From positions 1-54,701 of the forward strand of contig JACQXR010000008.1 in the NCBI GenBank assembly GCA_016208585.1: a stretch of DNA of 54,701 nucleotides. Direction: 5' to 3'. Both the position numbers and the translations under genes were made by a program. The notes under the pieces were generated by a model that was given only the letters and a program-made list of their open reading frames with translations, made no database searches and was not told the DNA's origin. Source of the DNA: a candidate division TA06 bacterium (lineage in GTDB: Bacteria > Edwardsbacteria > AC1 > EtOH8). Below are positions 16,393-25,130 of this stretch, one piece after another (positions within the stretch are counted from its first letter, which is position 1; every line of letters starts with the position of its first letter).

Positions 16393-17030
16393 CGAAAGCA
16401 GCCAAAACCGGCCTGACTATTCCCAAGTCGCTGGAACCGCAGCGCGCCGCGCTCGCAGGATCGATCACTGCGGCCGTTGAAAGAGTTCACGACTTTGCGC
16501 GGCAGCACGGCTGGGAAGAGCACTTGCGCGAGCCGTTCTTTGATTCGGTCCGGATCTTCGACGACAAGGCGCAGTGCGACGCATTTCTGCTCGCGACGAT
16601 GGGCCTGGACCCGGGCACAAAACTTCCGGCCGAATTCTGCGCCGCGCTGGAACAGCAAGCGCTGATGGCCGTGTCTCCCGCGATCTACCACACAGTCTAT
16701 CCCGACGGCCGGGAGGATAACTCTTACGGAAAGCTGCTGGCTCACGAGATCGCCCACCGGCTGCATATTCGTATCCTCAATGGCGATGAGGAGGCCATGG
16801 GGCCGGTATGGTTCTACGAGGGGTTCGCCATTTGCGCGGCCGACCAGATGAACGACCCGAATTTCACGTTGACTGATGACGAATTGTGGCGGATCGTCGA
16901 GAACCCGAACCGCGGCAGTTACAAGAAGTACGGGGCGGTGATCAGGCGGTTTCTGAAAAAGAGGACGATAGAGGAGATGGTTGAAAAGGCCGGAAAGAGC
17001 GGGTTTATAGAATGGCTTCGGGCTGGGTAA
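16389..17030 (+). CDS. Small zincin-like metallopeptidase
   Basis: The 213-residue product starts at ATG 16389, overlapping the preceding stop codon. It carries a zinc-binding HEIAH motif (KLLAHEIAHRLHIRIL) and, about 25 residues later, WFYEGFAICAADQM, where the Glu would be the third zinc ligand of a gluzincin. No signal peptide is visible. The fold outside this core is not recognised, so the substrate is unknown. Translational coupling to an exported DUF362 ferredoxin suggests a shared process, but this is inference. The shorter start is preferred because the coding sequence upstream belongs to the overlapping DUF362 gene. Confidence 0.75.
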   Translation: MTKAAKTGLTIPKSLEPQRAALAGSITAAVERVHDFARQHGWEEHLREPFFDSVRIFDDKAQCDAFLLATMGLDPGTKLPAEFCAALEQQALMAVSPAIYHTVYPDGREDNSYGKLLAHEIAHRLHIRILNGDEEAMGPVWFYEGFAICAADQMNDPNFTLTDDELWRIVENPNRGSYKKYGAVIRRFLKKRTIEEMVEKAGKSGFIEWLRAG

Positions 17031-17052
17031 GAAGATGAATCTATAATCCTCC

Positions 17053-17151
17053 AAGCTTGCTGCGGGGTTGCCTGATTAGGGAAAGTTTGAAAACCGTACG
17101 ATTTTCATTAGATCATAATTTCCCCGGGATACCTCGAAGCTTGCTGCGGGG
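17053..17151. repeat. Two copies of a 15-bp repeat
   Basis: AAGCTTGCTGCGGGG occurs at 17053-17067 and 17137-17151, both preceded by CCTC or CTCC-like sequence, in the short gap between the zincin and the next gene. This resembles a dispersed intergenic repeat seen in many uncultivated bacterial genomes (from memory). Confidence 0.6.
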
Positions 17152-17203
17152 CAGTTCATAAAGATATAGCGGGGATATAAACCTTATGAAAAGGGGGATG
17201 AGG

Positions 17204-18250
17204 ATGGCTTATATTGAACCGACGCAGGACCAATGGATGGCGCTGTACCAGGCCGCCGAAGAATACAAGCGGCATGAATTGTGGAAATTCATGACGGATA
17301 ACCAGGTTTTCGGCGTGAAAGACCCTCACCGCGGAAAGACCGGTTTTTGTACGGTCATCGGAAACGCGGGACAGATGTATGGATTGGTGGTGTACCTCGG
17401 GCTGGAAGGGCTTCATGTTCTATGTGAAATGTACCGCAGGGGCGACGACATCATGCAGGATCCCGATTTTATGTATCAGCAGGATACCTTCGTGATGTCA
17501 TTCGGCGGGCGGGAAGAACTGCTGCCATGGGACCTGAAGACGATTAAGAAACTGGGATTGAAATACCGGGGGCTGAATGCCTGGCCGTCGTTTGCAAGAC
17601 ATCTTCCGGGATATTACCCGTGGCGGTTGACTGCGGATGAGGCCGGATTTATGACCGAAATACTGCAACAGGCGGCTATCGTCGGCGAAAGATACCTACA
17701 AGATCCGGACTGTTTGCCGCCGATGCAATCAAACTGGTATTTAATACGGATCAAGGGCAGCGATGGCTGGCAGGACCAGCTGACGGAATGCCTTCCCCAA
17801 AAACCGGAGGGAAACCGTGCGTCGGATATTCCGGTCGCTCAACGCGCAATTGAAGACATTCTGGCTATGAACCTCAAGCGGCAGGGGGAATGGGAAGTCG
17901 ATTGTTTTTACGGGCCGGTCTATATTCACGAAAGCGAAACGGAGCGCCCCTATTTTGCCTACATGCTGGCGGTCATGGATTGCCGGAACGGCATGGCTTT
18001 GAGCATGGAAACCGCCGCGCCAGGGAATTACGCGGAGCCGTTCATGAAAAAAGTGCTGGCAACAATGAGGAATGTCAGAACGGTGCCGCAGAAAATATAT
18101 TATCAGCGCGATGAAATATTCAGCCTGTTTTCTTCCGTGGCCGAAAAACTGGGCATTCGCCTGAGCCGGGTGAAGCAATTGAATATGGTCAGCGATTTCC
18201 GTCAGGGCCTGGATAAATATTTTTCTAAAAATAGAGGTAAAGACAGGTAA
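17204..18250 (+). CDS. DUF7309/DUF6930-like protein of unknown function
   Basis: The 348-residue soluble protein has a start chosen at ATG 17204, with AGGGGG six bases upstream; in-frame ATGs at 17186 and 17198 fit less well. The N-terminal half (MALYQAAEEYKRHELWKFM, NQVFGVKDP, TGFCTVIGNAGQMYGLVVYL, GLEGLHVL) matches my recollection of DUF7309. The region from about residue 190 resembles DUF6930. The combination occurs in scattered Firmicutes and environmental genomes as a lone gene. No catalytic motif or membrane segment is visible. It is separated from the zincin by repeats and from the next gene by a long repeat region, so it stands alone. Confidence 0.7.
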   Translation: MAYIEPTQDQWMALYQAAEEYKRHELWKFMTDNQVFGVKDPHRGKTGFCTVIGNAGQMYGLVVYLGLEGLHVLCEMYRRGDDIMQDPDFMYQQDTFVMSFGGREELLPWDLKTIKKLGLKYRGLNAWPSFARHLPGYYPWRLTADEAGFMTEILQQAAIVGERYLQDPDCLPPMQSNWYLIRIKGSDGWQDQLTECLPQKPEGNRASDIPVAQRAIEDILAMNLKRQGEWEVDCFYGPVYIHESETERPYFAYMLAVMDCRNGMALSMETAAPGNYAEPFMKKVLATMRNVRTVPQKIYYQRDEIFSLFSSVAEKLGIRLSRVKQLNMVSDFRQGLDKYFSKNRGKDR

Positions 18251-18360
18251 TTCCATTAAGCTGCTAAAACCAAAGTTGAGCGAATTTGACACATCCTTAC
18301 TGCAGCCGGCAACTGCTATTGGATTGTACAATTCTTTGCCCTGCGCCAGGAGGTGCGATA

Positions 18361-18600
18361 TACCCGGTAATACGGCTGCGGGAGCAGTCCATCCGTTCTT
18401 GGTCGGATTGCTTCGTAATCAAGGCACGGGACCCCGCTCTCAATGACCAACGGACGCAGAGTCACTGCGAGGAAGGCCAAGGAGATAACAAACGAAGCGG
18501 TCCAACTGTTGGATCGCTTCGTTTGAAAAGCACGATGCCGTCCTTTCGTATGCAAAACAAGTAGTATTGCTCGGGACATGTCTCGCGATGACGATGAAGC
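18361..18600. repeat. Composite palindromic repeat (REP/MITE-like) upstream of rfaE2
   Basis: This non-coding stretch contains repeats of the type TCACTGCGAGGAAGG, GAAGCGGTCC and GGATCGCTTCG. Two 17-bp arms at 18489-18505 and 18509-18525 form an almost perfect hairpin with a 3-base loop. The segment before it (GGATTGCTTCG to CTCAATGACC) is an inverted, decayed version of the same family. A further remnant (TTTGCGAGGCATGTCCCGAG) lies at about 19126-19145 after rfaE2. I saw no reading frame or terminator in 18251-18360. Confidence 0.75.
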
Positions 18601-18613
18601 GCGAAAGGAATAT

Positions 18614-19105
18614 ATGATTAACAAGGTAGTTGCATTGTCCCAGGCCCAGACCATCCGCCAACAGGCCAAGGCCGCCGGAAAGAAGGCGGTCTTCACCAAC
18701 GGGGTGTTCGACATTTTGCACCGGGGGCACGTGGAGTACCTCGAGAAGGCCAGGGAGCTGGGAGATCTTTTAATCATTGGCCTCAACTCCGACGCTTCGG
18801 TCCGCCGGATCAAAGGACCCCAGCGGCCGTTGTGTAGCCAGGAGGACAGGGCCATGGTGCTTTCCGCTTTGGCCTGCGTGGATTACATCGTGCTGTTTGA
18901 CGAGGACACTCCGCAAAAGATAGTAGAGTCATTAGTCCCGGATATCCTGGTCAAGGGCGCGGATTACAGCGTGGAGCAGATCGTGGGCGCGGACGTCGTT
19001 TTAAGGAACGGGGGGAAGGTCCTACCGATAGAGCTGACGCCGGGAAAATCCACCAGCGGGCTGATCAAAAGAATAGTCGCCGCTTATGGGGCGGGTGAAG
19101 ATTGA
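18614..19105 (+). CDS. rfaE2: D-glycero-beta-D-manno-heptose 1-phosphate adenylyltransferase
   Basis: The 163-residue cytidylyltransferase-fold enzyme starts at ATG 18614, with AAAGGAA upstream; a longer frame would run into repeat DNA. It has FTNGVFDILHRGHVEYLEKA (the HxGH nucleotidyltransferase motif), IIGLNSDASVRRIKGPQRPL, DILVKGADY and ELTPGKSTSGLIKRI, all typical of the RfaE domain II or HldE C-terminal domain. Family knowledge: it adenylates heptose 1-phosphate to ADP-glycero-manno-heptose for the inner core of lipopolysaccharide. Here the adenylyltransferase is a separate gene, and the kinase domain is not in the window. It implies an outer membrane with heptose-containing LPS. Confidence 0.92.
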   Translation: MINKVVALSQAQTIRQQAKAAGKKAVFTNGVFDILHRGHVEYLEKARELGDLLIIGLNSDASVRRIKGPQRPLCSQEDRAMVLSALACVDYIVLFDEDTPQKIVESLVPDILVKGADYSVEQIVGADVVLRNGGKVLPIELTPGKSTSGLIKRIVAAYGAGED

Positions 19106-19231
19106 ATACAGAAGATGGAATGGAGTCTTTGCGAGGCATGTCCCGAGTTGCGCTGCCTGCATAGCATGCGAAGGGAATAGCCCCTTGATGTGCGAACGAA
19201 GCAAATTATCTAATTATAAAGGAGACCTGAA

Positions 19232-19894
19232 ATGAAGAAAGCCCTGCTGGCCGTTATGTTCGTAACGGTTGTCTCTTCGTGGTGCCTGGCCCAGACCGAC
19301 AGCCTGCCGACCCCAAAGGCCGAGCCATGTCCACCTGCGACATGCGCCGAGCCGTTCGTACCCAAGTGGGCGGTGGGTATGAAAGCCAGTGCATTAACTA
19401 ATTTTCCCGGCAGTATTATTGTGGAAAAAATGTATGGGTTTAATAATTCCTTGAGGCTTATTGTTAATGGTGATTACAATAACGATGACAATTATTATAT
19501 TTTTAACAATTGGTGGGTCAGCAGCGGAGTTAAGTATTACCATAGATTCAATTTCGACAGGTTACAGTTTATTAAACCGTCGTTTGGTTTAGGGTTAATT
19601 TATACTCGTAGAGAAGATAAAAGACAATATTCCAATGCCTCGGATTATCAACACACATATTACAACAAAGTTGGGTTGTGTATGCCTTTGGCGCTTATTC
19701 ATTATTTCAAAGTTACGGGTAATAATTTTGCTGCCGGGGTAGAGGCCGATATTTTCAATATAACTGTAGAGCAGAGGAAAGAGGAGATAAGAGATATATC
19801 CACAGGTCAAACAGATACACGCGGTCCGGACACAGATGTTCAAGCATATTTGTTTGACAGTCCATATTTTGTAATTAAGTATTTTTTTAAATAG
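19232..19894 (+). CDS. Probable outer-membrane beta-barrel-like protein
   Basis: The 220-residue product has a Sec signal peptide (MKKALLAVMFVTVVSSWCLA followed by Q) and a short Pro/Cys-rich spacer. The rest alternates hydrophobic and polar residues and is rich in Tyr, Phe and Asn (YYIFNNWWVSSGVKYYHRF, FGLGLIYTRR). It ends in Phe-Lys after FVIKYF, which fits a small outer-membrane barrel. The family is not recognised. The second half is markedly AT-rich compared with both neighbours, suggesting different origin or relaxed codon bias. GGAGACC lies upstream of ATG 19232. It stands between rfaE2 and proS with no obvious functional tie. Confidence 0.65.
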   Translation: MKKALLAVMFVTVVSSWCLAQTDSLPTPKAEPCPPATCAEPFVPKWAVGMKASALTNFPGSIIVEKMYGFNNSLRLIVNGDYNNDDNYYIFNNWWVSSGVKYYHRFNFDRLQFIKPSFGLGLIYTRREDKRQYSNASDYQHTYYNKVGLCMPLALIHYFKVTGNNFAAGVEADIFNITVEQRKEEIRDISTGQTDTRGPDTDVQAYLFDSPYFVIKYFFK

Positions 19895-19917
19895 CATAAA
19901 TTAAGGAGACCAACACA

Positions 19918-21633
19918 TTGCTCTGGAGTAAAGCGTTCATACCAACGTTGAAGGAAGTCCCGGCCGAGGCCGAGATGATCAGCCACCAGCTGATGCTGCG
20001 GGCCGGCCTGGTCCGCCAGTTGACCGCCGGGGTCTATGAGTACCTGCCACTGGGCTGGAAGGTGATGCTGCAGGCGATGAAGATCGTGCGCGAGGAGATG
20101 GACAAGGCCGGGGCCCAGGAAGTCTATCTGCCGGCCCTTTGCCCGGCCGAGCTCTGGCAGGAGAGCGGCCGCTGGGAAAGCTTCGGCGACGAGATGTTCC
20201 GCTTAAAGGACCGCAAGAAGCGGGAATACGCCCTGTGCCCTACCCACGAAGAGGTGATCACCGACCTGGCCCGGGCCCAGCGCTTCAGCTACCGCGACCT
20301 GCCCCAGAACTGGTACCAGATGCAGGTAAAGTTCCGGGACGAGCCCCGGCCCAGAGCAGGCGTGATCCGGGTGCGGCACTTCACCATGAAGGACGCCTAC
20401 AGCATGGACCGGGACCAGGCCGGATTGGACCGGTCGTACCTGGCCATGCGCGAGGCCTATAAGAAGATCTTCACCCGCTGTGGCCTGAAGTTCTTCATCG
20501 CGGGGGCCTCGTCCGGACTGATGGGCGGCAGCGGCTCCCAGGAATTCATGGTCCCCTCGCCCTCGGGCGAGGACACCTGCGCGGTCTGCGAAGCCTGCGG
20601 CTACGCCGCCAATATCCAAATCGCTTTCTCCAAGATCCAGGCTCCCCAGTACCCCGACCAGCCGCTGTCTGAAGTACACACCCCGGAAAAGCGCACGGTG
20701 GAAGAAGTCTCCCAGTTCTTAAAAGTTCCCGTCCCCCAGCTGATGAAGAGCCTGCTGTACATCGCCGATGATAAACCGGTGTTCATCTTAGTGCGGGGCG
20801 GCGACGAGGTCAACGAGGACAAACTGCAAAAGGCCATAGGCACCGGCACTTTCCGGTCGGCCACCCCGGAAGAGGTCTTAAAGCACACCGGGGCTAACGT
20901 GGGCTTCATCTCGCCGGTGGGGGTCAAAGGAGTCAGGATCATCGCCGATGAACTGCTGAAAGACGCCTGCGGACTGGTCTCCGGGGCCTGCAAGGACCAG
21001 TATCACTATCAGGGGATTAATGTCAGCCGTGACTTAAAAGTGGACAGCTATGCCGATCTCAGATTAATAAAGAACGGCGAGCCCTGTCCCGAATGCGGCA
21101 AGCCGGTGAGTTTGACCCAGGTCATAGAACTGGGCCACATCTTCAAACTGGGGTTGAGATACTCAAAGTCCCTCAACGCCACCTTCACCGACGAGGACGG
21201 GACCCAGAAGCCGCTGGTGATGGGCAGCTACGGCATCGGGATCGATCGGATCGCGGCCTGCATCATTGAGCAGAGCCACGACAAGGACGGGATCATCTGG
21301 CCGCTGGCGGTGGCGCCATACCAGGCGTTGATCACCCTGCTGGGCGAGCCCACAAGCGAGGCTGGACAGCTGGCCCTCAATATCCACGATGATCTGATCC
21401 AGGCAGGGTTTGACGTTCTTTTAGACGACCGCCCGGAGCGGCCCGGCTTCAAGTTTAAAGACGCCGACCTAATCGGCATCCCGGTCCGGATCAACGTGGG
21501 GGAAAAGGGCCTGCGGGAGGGGATGGTGGAGATAAGGCAGCGCAAAGACGGGCTGGTGGTCAAGGCCAGGCCCGAGGAGATCAAGCACAAACTGCAGGAA
21601 ATGACCGCGGCCCAGATCTGGCCTGGCAGGTAA
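19918..21633 (+). CDS. proS: Prolyl-tRNA synthetase (bacterial type with editing insertion)
   Basis: This 571-residue class II synthetase starts at TTG 19918, eight bases after AAGGAGACC. Motif 1 region RAGLVRQLTAGVYEYLPLGW, motif 2 region KFRDEPRPRAGVIRVRHFTM followed by KDAYSMD, and motif 3 region MGSYGIGIDRIAACIIEQ are visible. Between motifs 2 and 3 lies the YbaK-like editing domain (residues about 240-390: VPVPQLMKSLLYIADDKPVF, GANVGFISPVGVKG), so this is the long ProRS that clears Ala-tRNA(Pro). The C-terminal anticodon-binding domain ends in LLDDRPERPGFKFKDADLIG. Function: it charges tRNA-Pro in the cytoplasm. It is the only gene in this region with a TTG start. Confidence 0.95.
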   Translation: MLWSKAFIPTLKEVPAEAEMISHQLMLRAGLVRQLTAGVYEYLPLGWKVMLQAMKIVREEMDKAGAQEVYLPALCPAELWQESGRWESFGDEMFRLKDRKKREYALCPTHEEVITDLARAQRFSYRDLPQNWYQMQVKFRDEPRPRAGVIRVRHFTMKDAYSMDRDQAGLDRSYLAMREAYKKIFTRCGLKFFIAGASSGLMGGSGSQEFMVPSPSGEDTCAVCEACGYAANIQIAFSKIQAPQYPDQPLSEVHTPEKRTVEEVSQFLKVPVPQLMKSLLYIADDKPVFILVRGGDEVNEDKLQKAIGTGTFRSATPEEVLKHTGANVGFISPVGVKGVRIIADELLKDACGLVSGACKDQYHYQGINVSRDLKVDSYADLRLIKNGEPCPECGKPVSLTQVIELGHIFKLGLRYSKSLNATFTDEDGTQKPLVMGSYGIGIDRIAACIIEQSHDKDGIIWPLAVAPYQALITLLGEPTSEAGQLALNIHDDLIQAGFDVLLDDRPERPGFKFKDADLIGIPVRINVGEKGLREGMVEIRQRKDGLVVKARPEEIKHKLQEMTAAQIWPGR

Positions 21634-21782
21634 GAACGAGAGTTTATCACTCCGCAGACGCCGTCGGCCAAAGCCGGCAAACATGACAGCCTGCTATGGC
21701 GCCGGACGATTTTGCAGATTTCCGCAGATTTTTCATTTCTTTTTACCAAATAGTGTAGGCCAGATAGCATAATTATTATTGC

Positions 21783-21811
21783 TTGACAAAATCTGAATAA
21801 ATGATTATATT
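21783..21811 (+). promoter_or_regulatory. Sigma70-like promoter of grpE
   Basis: TTGACA (21783-21788), a 17-bp spacer and TATATT (21806-21811) lie about 155 bp upstream of the grpE start. I found no CIRCE element (inverted TTAGCACTC) or sigma32-type promoter between here and grpE, so heat control by HrcA is not evident. Confidence 0.65.
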
Positions 21812-21965
21812 TATTTAACGGAGAACCTTACTAAACCAACCACGGAAACACGAAAACGGAATCTTACCACGGAATAATTATTCATTCGGTGTTTCCAGTA
21901 TTCAGTGATTCCGCGTTAAAAGTCATGGCTGAATTCCGTGTACCCTAAACTCAAGGAGACGTTTA

Positions 21966-22550
21966 GTGACCGAGGAAAACAAGGGAAGGATACTGTACCG
22001 CAAGCTCAAGGCCCGGTTGAAGGAGCTGATGGGGCAGTCCGCCCTCTACCGCCAGATGGCCGATGAGAACTTTGACAAGTACTTAAGGGCCATGGCCGAC
22101 CTGGACAATTACCGCAAACGTACCGCCAAGGAGTATCTGGAGAGAGAAGGCGAGGCCAACCGCAACTTAGTGGCCAAAGTCCTGCCGGTGCTGGACAACC
22201 TGGACCGGGCCCTAAGCTCGTCCAAGGAACTCTGCGAGCGGGACGAGAGCTTCAAATCCTTCCATCTCGGGGTCCAGATGATAGACCAGCAGATCCACAA
22301 GATACTGGAGGCCGAAGGCCTGTCGGTGCTGAAGAGCGAGGGCCTGCCCTTCGATCCCACCAAGCACGAGGCGGTGCTGACGGTGGAAAGCCGTGAGCAC
22401 GCGCCGGACACGGTGGTCAACGAGGTGGAGAAGGGGTTCCTGTTCCGGGACAAGGTCCTGAGGCCGGCCCGGGTCGCTGTTTCCAAGCTTCCGGCCGAGC
22501 CCGCCGAAGAAGCGGCCGAGCCTCAGGCCGATCAAAATGATAATCAGTAA
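21966..22550 (+). CDS. grpE: Nucleotide exchange factor GrpE
   Basis: The 194-residue protein starts at GTG 21966 after CAAGGAGACG. The N-terminal half is a long coiled coil (YRQMADENFDKYLRAMADLD, NYRKRTAKEYLE). The C-terminal beta domain has the GrpE signature GLPFDPTKHEAVLTVE and VVNEVEKGFLFRDKVLRPA, then RVAVSK. Family knowledge: dimeric GrpE releases ADP from DnaK. It is followed by dnaK after a 427-bp gap occupied by a MITE, so the usual tight grpE-dnaK spacing has been broken by the insertion. The last 20 residues are Glu/Ala-rich. Confidence 0.95.
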   Translation: MTEENKGRILYRKLKARLKELMGQSALYRQMADENFDKYLRAMADLDNYRKRTAKEYLEREGEANRNLVAKVLPVLDNLDRALSSSKELCERDESFKSFHLGVQMIDQQIHKILEAEGLSVLKSEGLPFDPTKHEAVLTVESREHAPDTVVNEVEKGFLFRDKVLRPARVAVSKLPAEPAEEAAEPQADQNDNQ

Positions 22551-22580
22551 ACCTGGATACGGACTGTTGAATGTCTTTTA

Positions 22581-22829
22581 CTACTCGGAGCATATATTAG
22601 TAGACATTGCTTCATTTGTGAAAGCATATTGTCGGTGCGATTATGTCATTCCCGCACCACGCCCCGCCGAAGGCGAGGCTCCGCTTAAGCGGGGCCGGGG
22701 GAAAGCGGGAATCCATATATTCACTGGATACCTGCTTCCGCAGGTATGACATGACGCTAAAAACAGAGCGTTAACAAGTTTATATAATCATTCTGCTTAA
22801 CCTGTGTCTACTAATATCCGCTCTGATTA
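22581..22829. mobile_element. MITE family A, copy 1, between grpE and dnaK
   Basis: This 249-bp non-coding element is bounded by imperfect inverted repeats. The left end contains GGAGCATATATTAGTAGACA. The reverse complement of the right end contains AGAGCGGATATTAGTAGACA. It appears flanked by TA on both sides (22579-22580 and 22830-22831). The ends match those of the element at 43171-43274 plus 44613-44618. Its interior carries an additional palindromic repeat at 22645-22750. It has no coding capacity. The TA target resembles IS630/Tc1-mariner-type movement (family knowledge, inference). Confidence 0.75.
22645..22750. repeat. GTCATTCCCGC-type palindromic repeat nested in MITE copy 1
   Basis: The ends read GTCATTCCCGC and, inverted, GTCATACCTGC. 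Between them lie GGGAATCCA and a CCCCGCCGAAGGCG...CGGGG hairpin. This is a very common dispersed repeat type in bacterial genomes. Its position inside the MITE suggests a second insertion. Confidence 0.65.
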
Positions 22830-22977
22830 TATAAACATTCCTTATTAATGATGAGTGGGATGTACAAAAAATGTATCAGTGAAAATCGTTCGGCTGAGTT
22901 TATCGAAGCCAGTATCCAATAAATAAGCCATTTAAAAATAAAAAGCAGTTTAGAAATAAAAAGGAGACGGAGAAAAA

Positions 22978-24903
22978 ATGGGTAAAGTAATAGGCATCGA
23001 CCTGGGGACCACCAATTCCTGCGTGGCGGTGATGGAGGGCGGAAACCCGGTGGTGATCCCCAACCAGGACGGGATGAGGACCACGCCATCGGTGGTGGGC
23101 TTTTTGAAGAGCGGCGAAGAAGTGGTGGGGATGGTGGCCAAGCGCCAGGCCATCACCAATCCCGAAAACACCGTCTATTCCATCAAGCGCTTCATGGGGC
23201 GCCGCTATAACGAAGTGGATTCGGAGCTGAAATTAGTGCCCTACCAGGTCTCGGAAGGGCCGCACGGCGACGCCCGGGTCAAGGTCGGCGACAAGGTCTA
23301 TTCGCCGCCGGAGATCTCGGCCAAGATCCTGCGCTATCTGAAGGAAGCGGCCGAGGCCTACCTGGGCGAAAAAGTGACCCAGGCGGTGATCACCGTTCCG
23401 GCCTACTTCAACGACGCCCAGCGCCAGGCCACCAAAGACGCCGGCCAGATAGCGGGCCTTGAAGTGCTGCGCATCATCAACGAACCCACTGCGGCCAGCC
23501 TGGCCTACGGCATGGACAAGGGGCAAGCCCACAAGATAGCGGTCTACGACCTGGGCGGCGGCACCTTCGACGTCTCCATCCTGGAACTGGGCGAGGGAGT
23601 GTTCGAGGTCCGTTCCACCAACGGCGACACCCATCTGGGCGGCGATGACTTTGACCAGAAGATCATCGACTACCTGGTGGAAGAATTCAAAAAACAGCAG
23701 GGAATAGATCTGAAAGGCGACAGAATGGCCCTGCAGCGCCTGAAGGAAGCGGCCGAGAAGGCCAAGTGCGAGCTGTCCACCACCATGCAGACCAACATCA
23801 ACCTGCCGTTCATCACCGCCGACGCCTCCGGGGCCAAGCACCTGGACCTGACCCTAAGCCGGGCCAGGCTGGAGCAATTAGTGGACGACCTGATCCAGCG
23901 GACCATCGGGCCCTGCCGCCGGGCCTTGGACGACGCCGGTCTCAAGGTCACCGACATCAACGAGGTGGTCTTGGTGGGCGGCATGACCCGGATGCCCAAG
24001 GTCCAGGACGTGGTCAAACAGGTGTTCGGCAAGGAGCCCCACCGCGGGGTCAACCCCGACGAAGTGGTAGCGCTGGGGGCCGGCATCCAGGGCGGGGTGT
24101 TAGTGGGCGACGTCAAGGACGTGCTGCTTTTGGACATCACCCCGCTTTCCCTGGGGATCGAAACCCTGGGCGGAGTGATGACCCGGCTGATCGAGCGCAA
24201 CACCACCATCCCCACCCGCAAGAGCCAGGTGTTCTCCACCGCCACCGACAACCAGCCGGCGGTGTCCATCCATGTGCTGCAGGGCGAACGGGAGATGGCG
24301 ACGGACAACCGCACCTTGGGCCGCTTTGATCTGGTCGGCATCCCCCCGGCTCCCAGAGGCGTTCCCCAGGTGGAGGTCTCGTTTGACATCGACGCTAACG
24401 GCATCCTCCACGTTTCGGCCAAGGACCTGGGAACCGGTAAGGCCCAGAGCATCAAGATCACCTCTTCTTCCGGATTGAGCAAGGAGGAGATCGACAAGAT
24501 GACCAAGGACGCTTTGGCCCACTCGGCCGAGGACCAGAAGAAGCGGGAAGAAATCGAAACCCGCAACAAGGCCGACGGACTGATCTACAACACCGAGCGG
24601 ATGATGCGGGAGTACGGGGCCCAGATCTCGGCCGACGATCGCAAGCGGATAGAGGACGGCATCGCCCGGCTGCGCAATACCCTGGGCCGCGAGGATATCG
24701 AGGCCATCAAGAGCGCCACCGAGGAGTTGAACGTGGCTTCCTACAAGATAGGCGAGGCGGTCTACGCCAAGGCCAAGGACCAGGGCGGCCAGCCGGGTGC
24801 CGGCCCCGAGCCCGGGGCGGCCCCCGGTCCCGAGCCTGGGCAGGCCAAGCCCGAAGGCCCGGAGGACGCCGATTACAAAGTAGTGGACGACGAGAAGAAA
24901 TAA
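22978..24903 (+). CDS. dnaK: Chaperone protein DnaK (Hsp70)
   Basis: This 641-residue Hsp70 has the start [20 protein letters not shown], the phosphate loops [18 protein letters not shown] and [19 protein letters not shown], the linker [19 protein letters not shown], and a substrate-binding domain followed by a helical lid. It ends [12 protein letters not shown], close to the DnaK consensus tail. A Pro/Gly-rich stretch precedes the tail. AAAAAGGAGACGG lies upstream of ATG 22978. Function: ATP-dependent folding with GrpE (upstream) and DnaJ (downstream at 26003). A strong hairpin terminator follows, so dnaJ is probably not simply cotranscribed with dnaK. Confidence 0.97.
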   Translation: MGKVIGIDLGTTNSCVAVMEGGNPVVIPNQDGMRTTPSVVGFLKSGEEVVGMVAKRQAITNPENTVYSIKRFMGRRYNEVDSELKLVPYQVSEGPHGDARVKVGDKVYSPPEISAKILRYLKEAAEAYLGEKVTQAVITVPAYFNDAQRQATKDAGQIAGLEVLRIINEPTAASLAYGMDKGQAHKIAVYDLGGGTFDVSILELGEGVFEVRSTNGDTHLGGDDFDQKIIDYLVEEFKKQQGIDLKGDRMALQRLKEAAEKAKCELSTTMQTNINLPFITADASGAKHLDLTLSRARLEQLVDDLIQRTIGPCRRALDDAGLKVTDINEVVLVGGMTRMPKVQDVVKQVFGKEPHRGVNPDEVVALGAGIQGGVLVGDVKDVLLLDITPLSLGIETLGGVMTRLIERNTTIPTRKSQVFSTATDNQPAVSIHVLQGEREMATDNRTLGRFDLVGIPPAPRGVPQVEVSFDIDANGILHVSAKDLGTGKAQSIKITSSSGLSKEEIDKMTKDALAHSAEDQKKREEIETRNKADGLIYNTERMMREYGAQISADDRKRIEDGIARLRNTLGREDIEAIKSATEELNVASYKIGEAVYAKAKDQGGQPGAGPEPGAAPGPEPGQAKPEGPEDADYKVVDDEKK

Positions 24904-24921
24904 TTTCCTTTAAGCGGCAAA

Positions 24922-24958
24922 AGGGGAGAACAGCCTTGCTTAACAAGGCTTCTCCCCT
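24922..24958 (+). terminator. Hairpin terminator after dnaK
   Basis: Arms AGGGGAGA (24922-24929) with TCTCCCCT (24951-24958), and AGCCTTG (24932-24938) with CAAGGCT (24944-24950), form a stem of about 15 bp. The T-tract after it is short, so termination efficiency is uncertain. Confidence 0.65.
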
Positions 24959-25008
24959 ATTTGCGTATTTATGAGGGTGTTGGAAACGGCTTTTAACTCA
25001 TCCCTTGC

Positions 25009-25080
25009 TCCCTTCTCTTTGGTTTGACAAGACTTCGGCGTGAGCTCAGTCGAACGCTCACCACAAGCAAAGAGAAGGGA
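25009..25080. repeat. Palindromic repeat with a second repeat nested in its loop
   Basis: Perfect 13-bp arms TCCCTTCTCTTTG (25009-25021) and its inverse (25068-25080) enclose a 46-bp segment that contains its own palindromic motifs, GTTTGACA and GCTCACCAC. The nested segment resembles part of the element at 47318-47502. Confidence 0.65.
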
Positions 25081-25130
25081 CGGGGTTGAGTTCAGCTATA
25101 AACCAAATATAACTGTTGAGAGGTATCAAG

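Noticed and set aside
18286-18564. Frames on both strands upstream of rfaE2
   Set aside because: They are translations of decayed palindromic repeats with no start signal.
21812-21965. CIRCE element upstream of grpE
   Set aside because: Looked for the TTAGCACTC inverted repeat with a 9-bp loop; nothing similar was found.
22537-22749. 70-residue frame between grpE and dnaK
   Set aside because: It lies entirely in MITE and palindromic repeat sequence.
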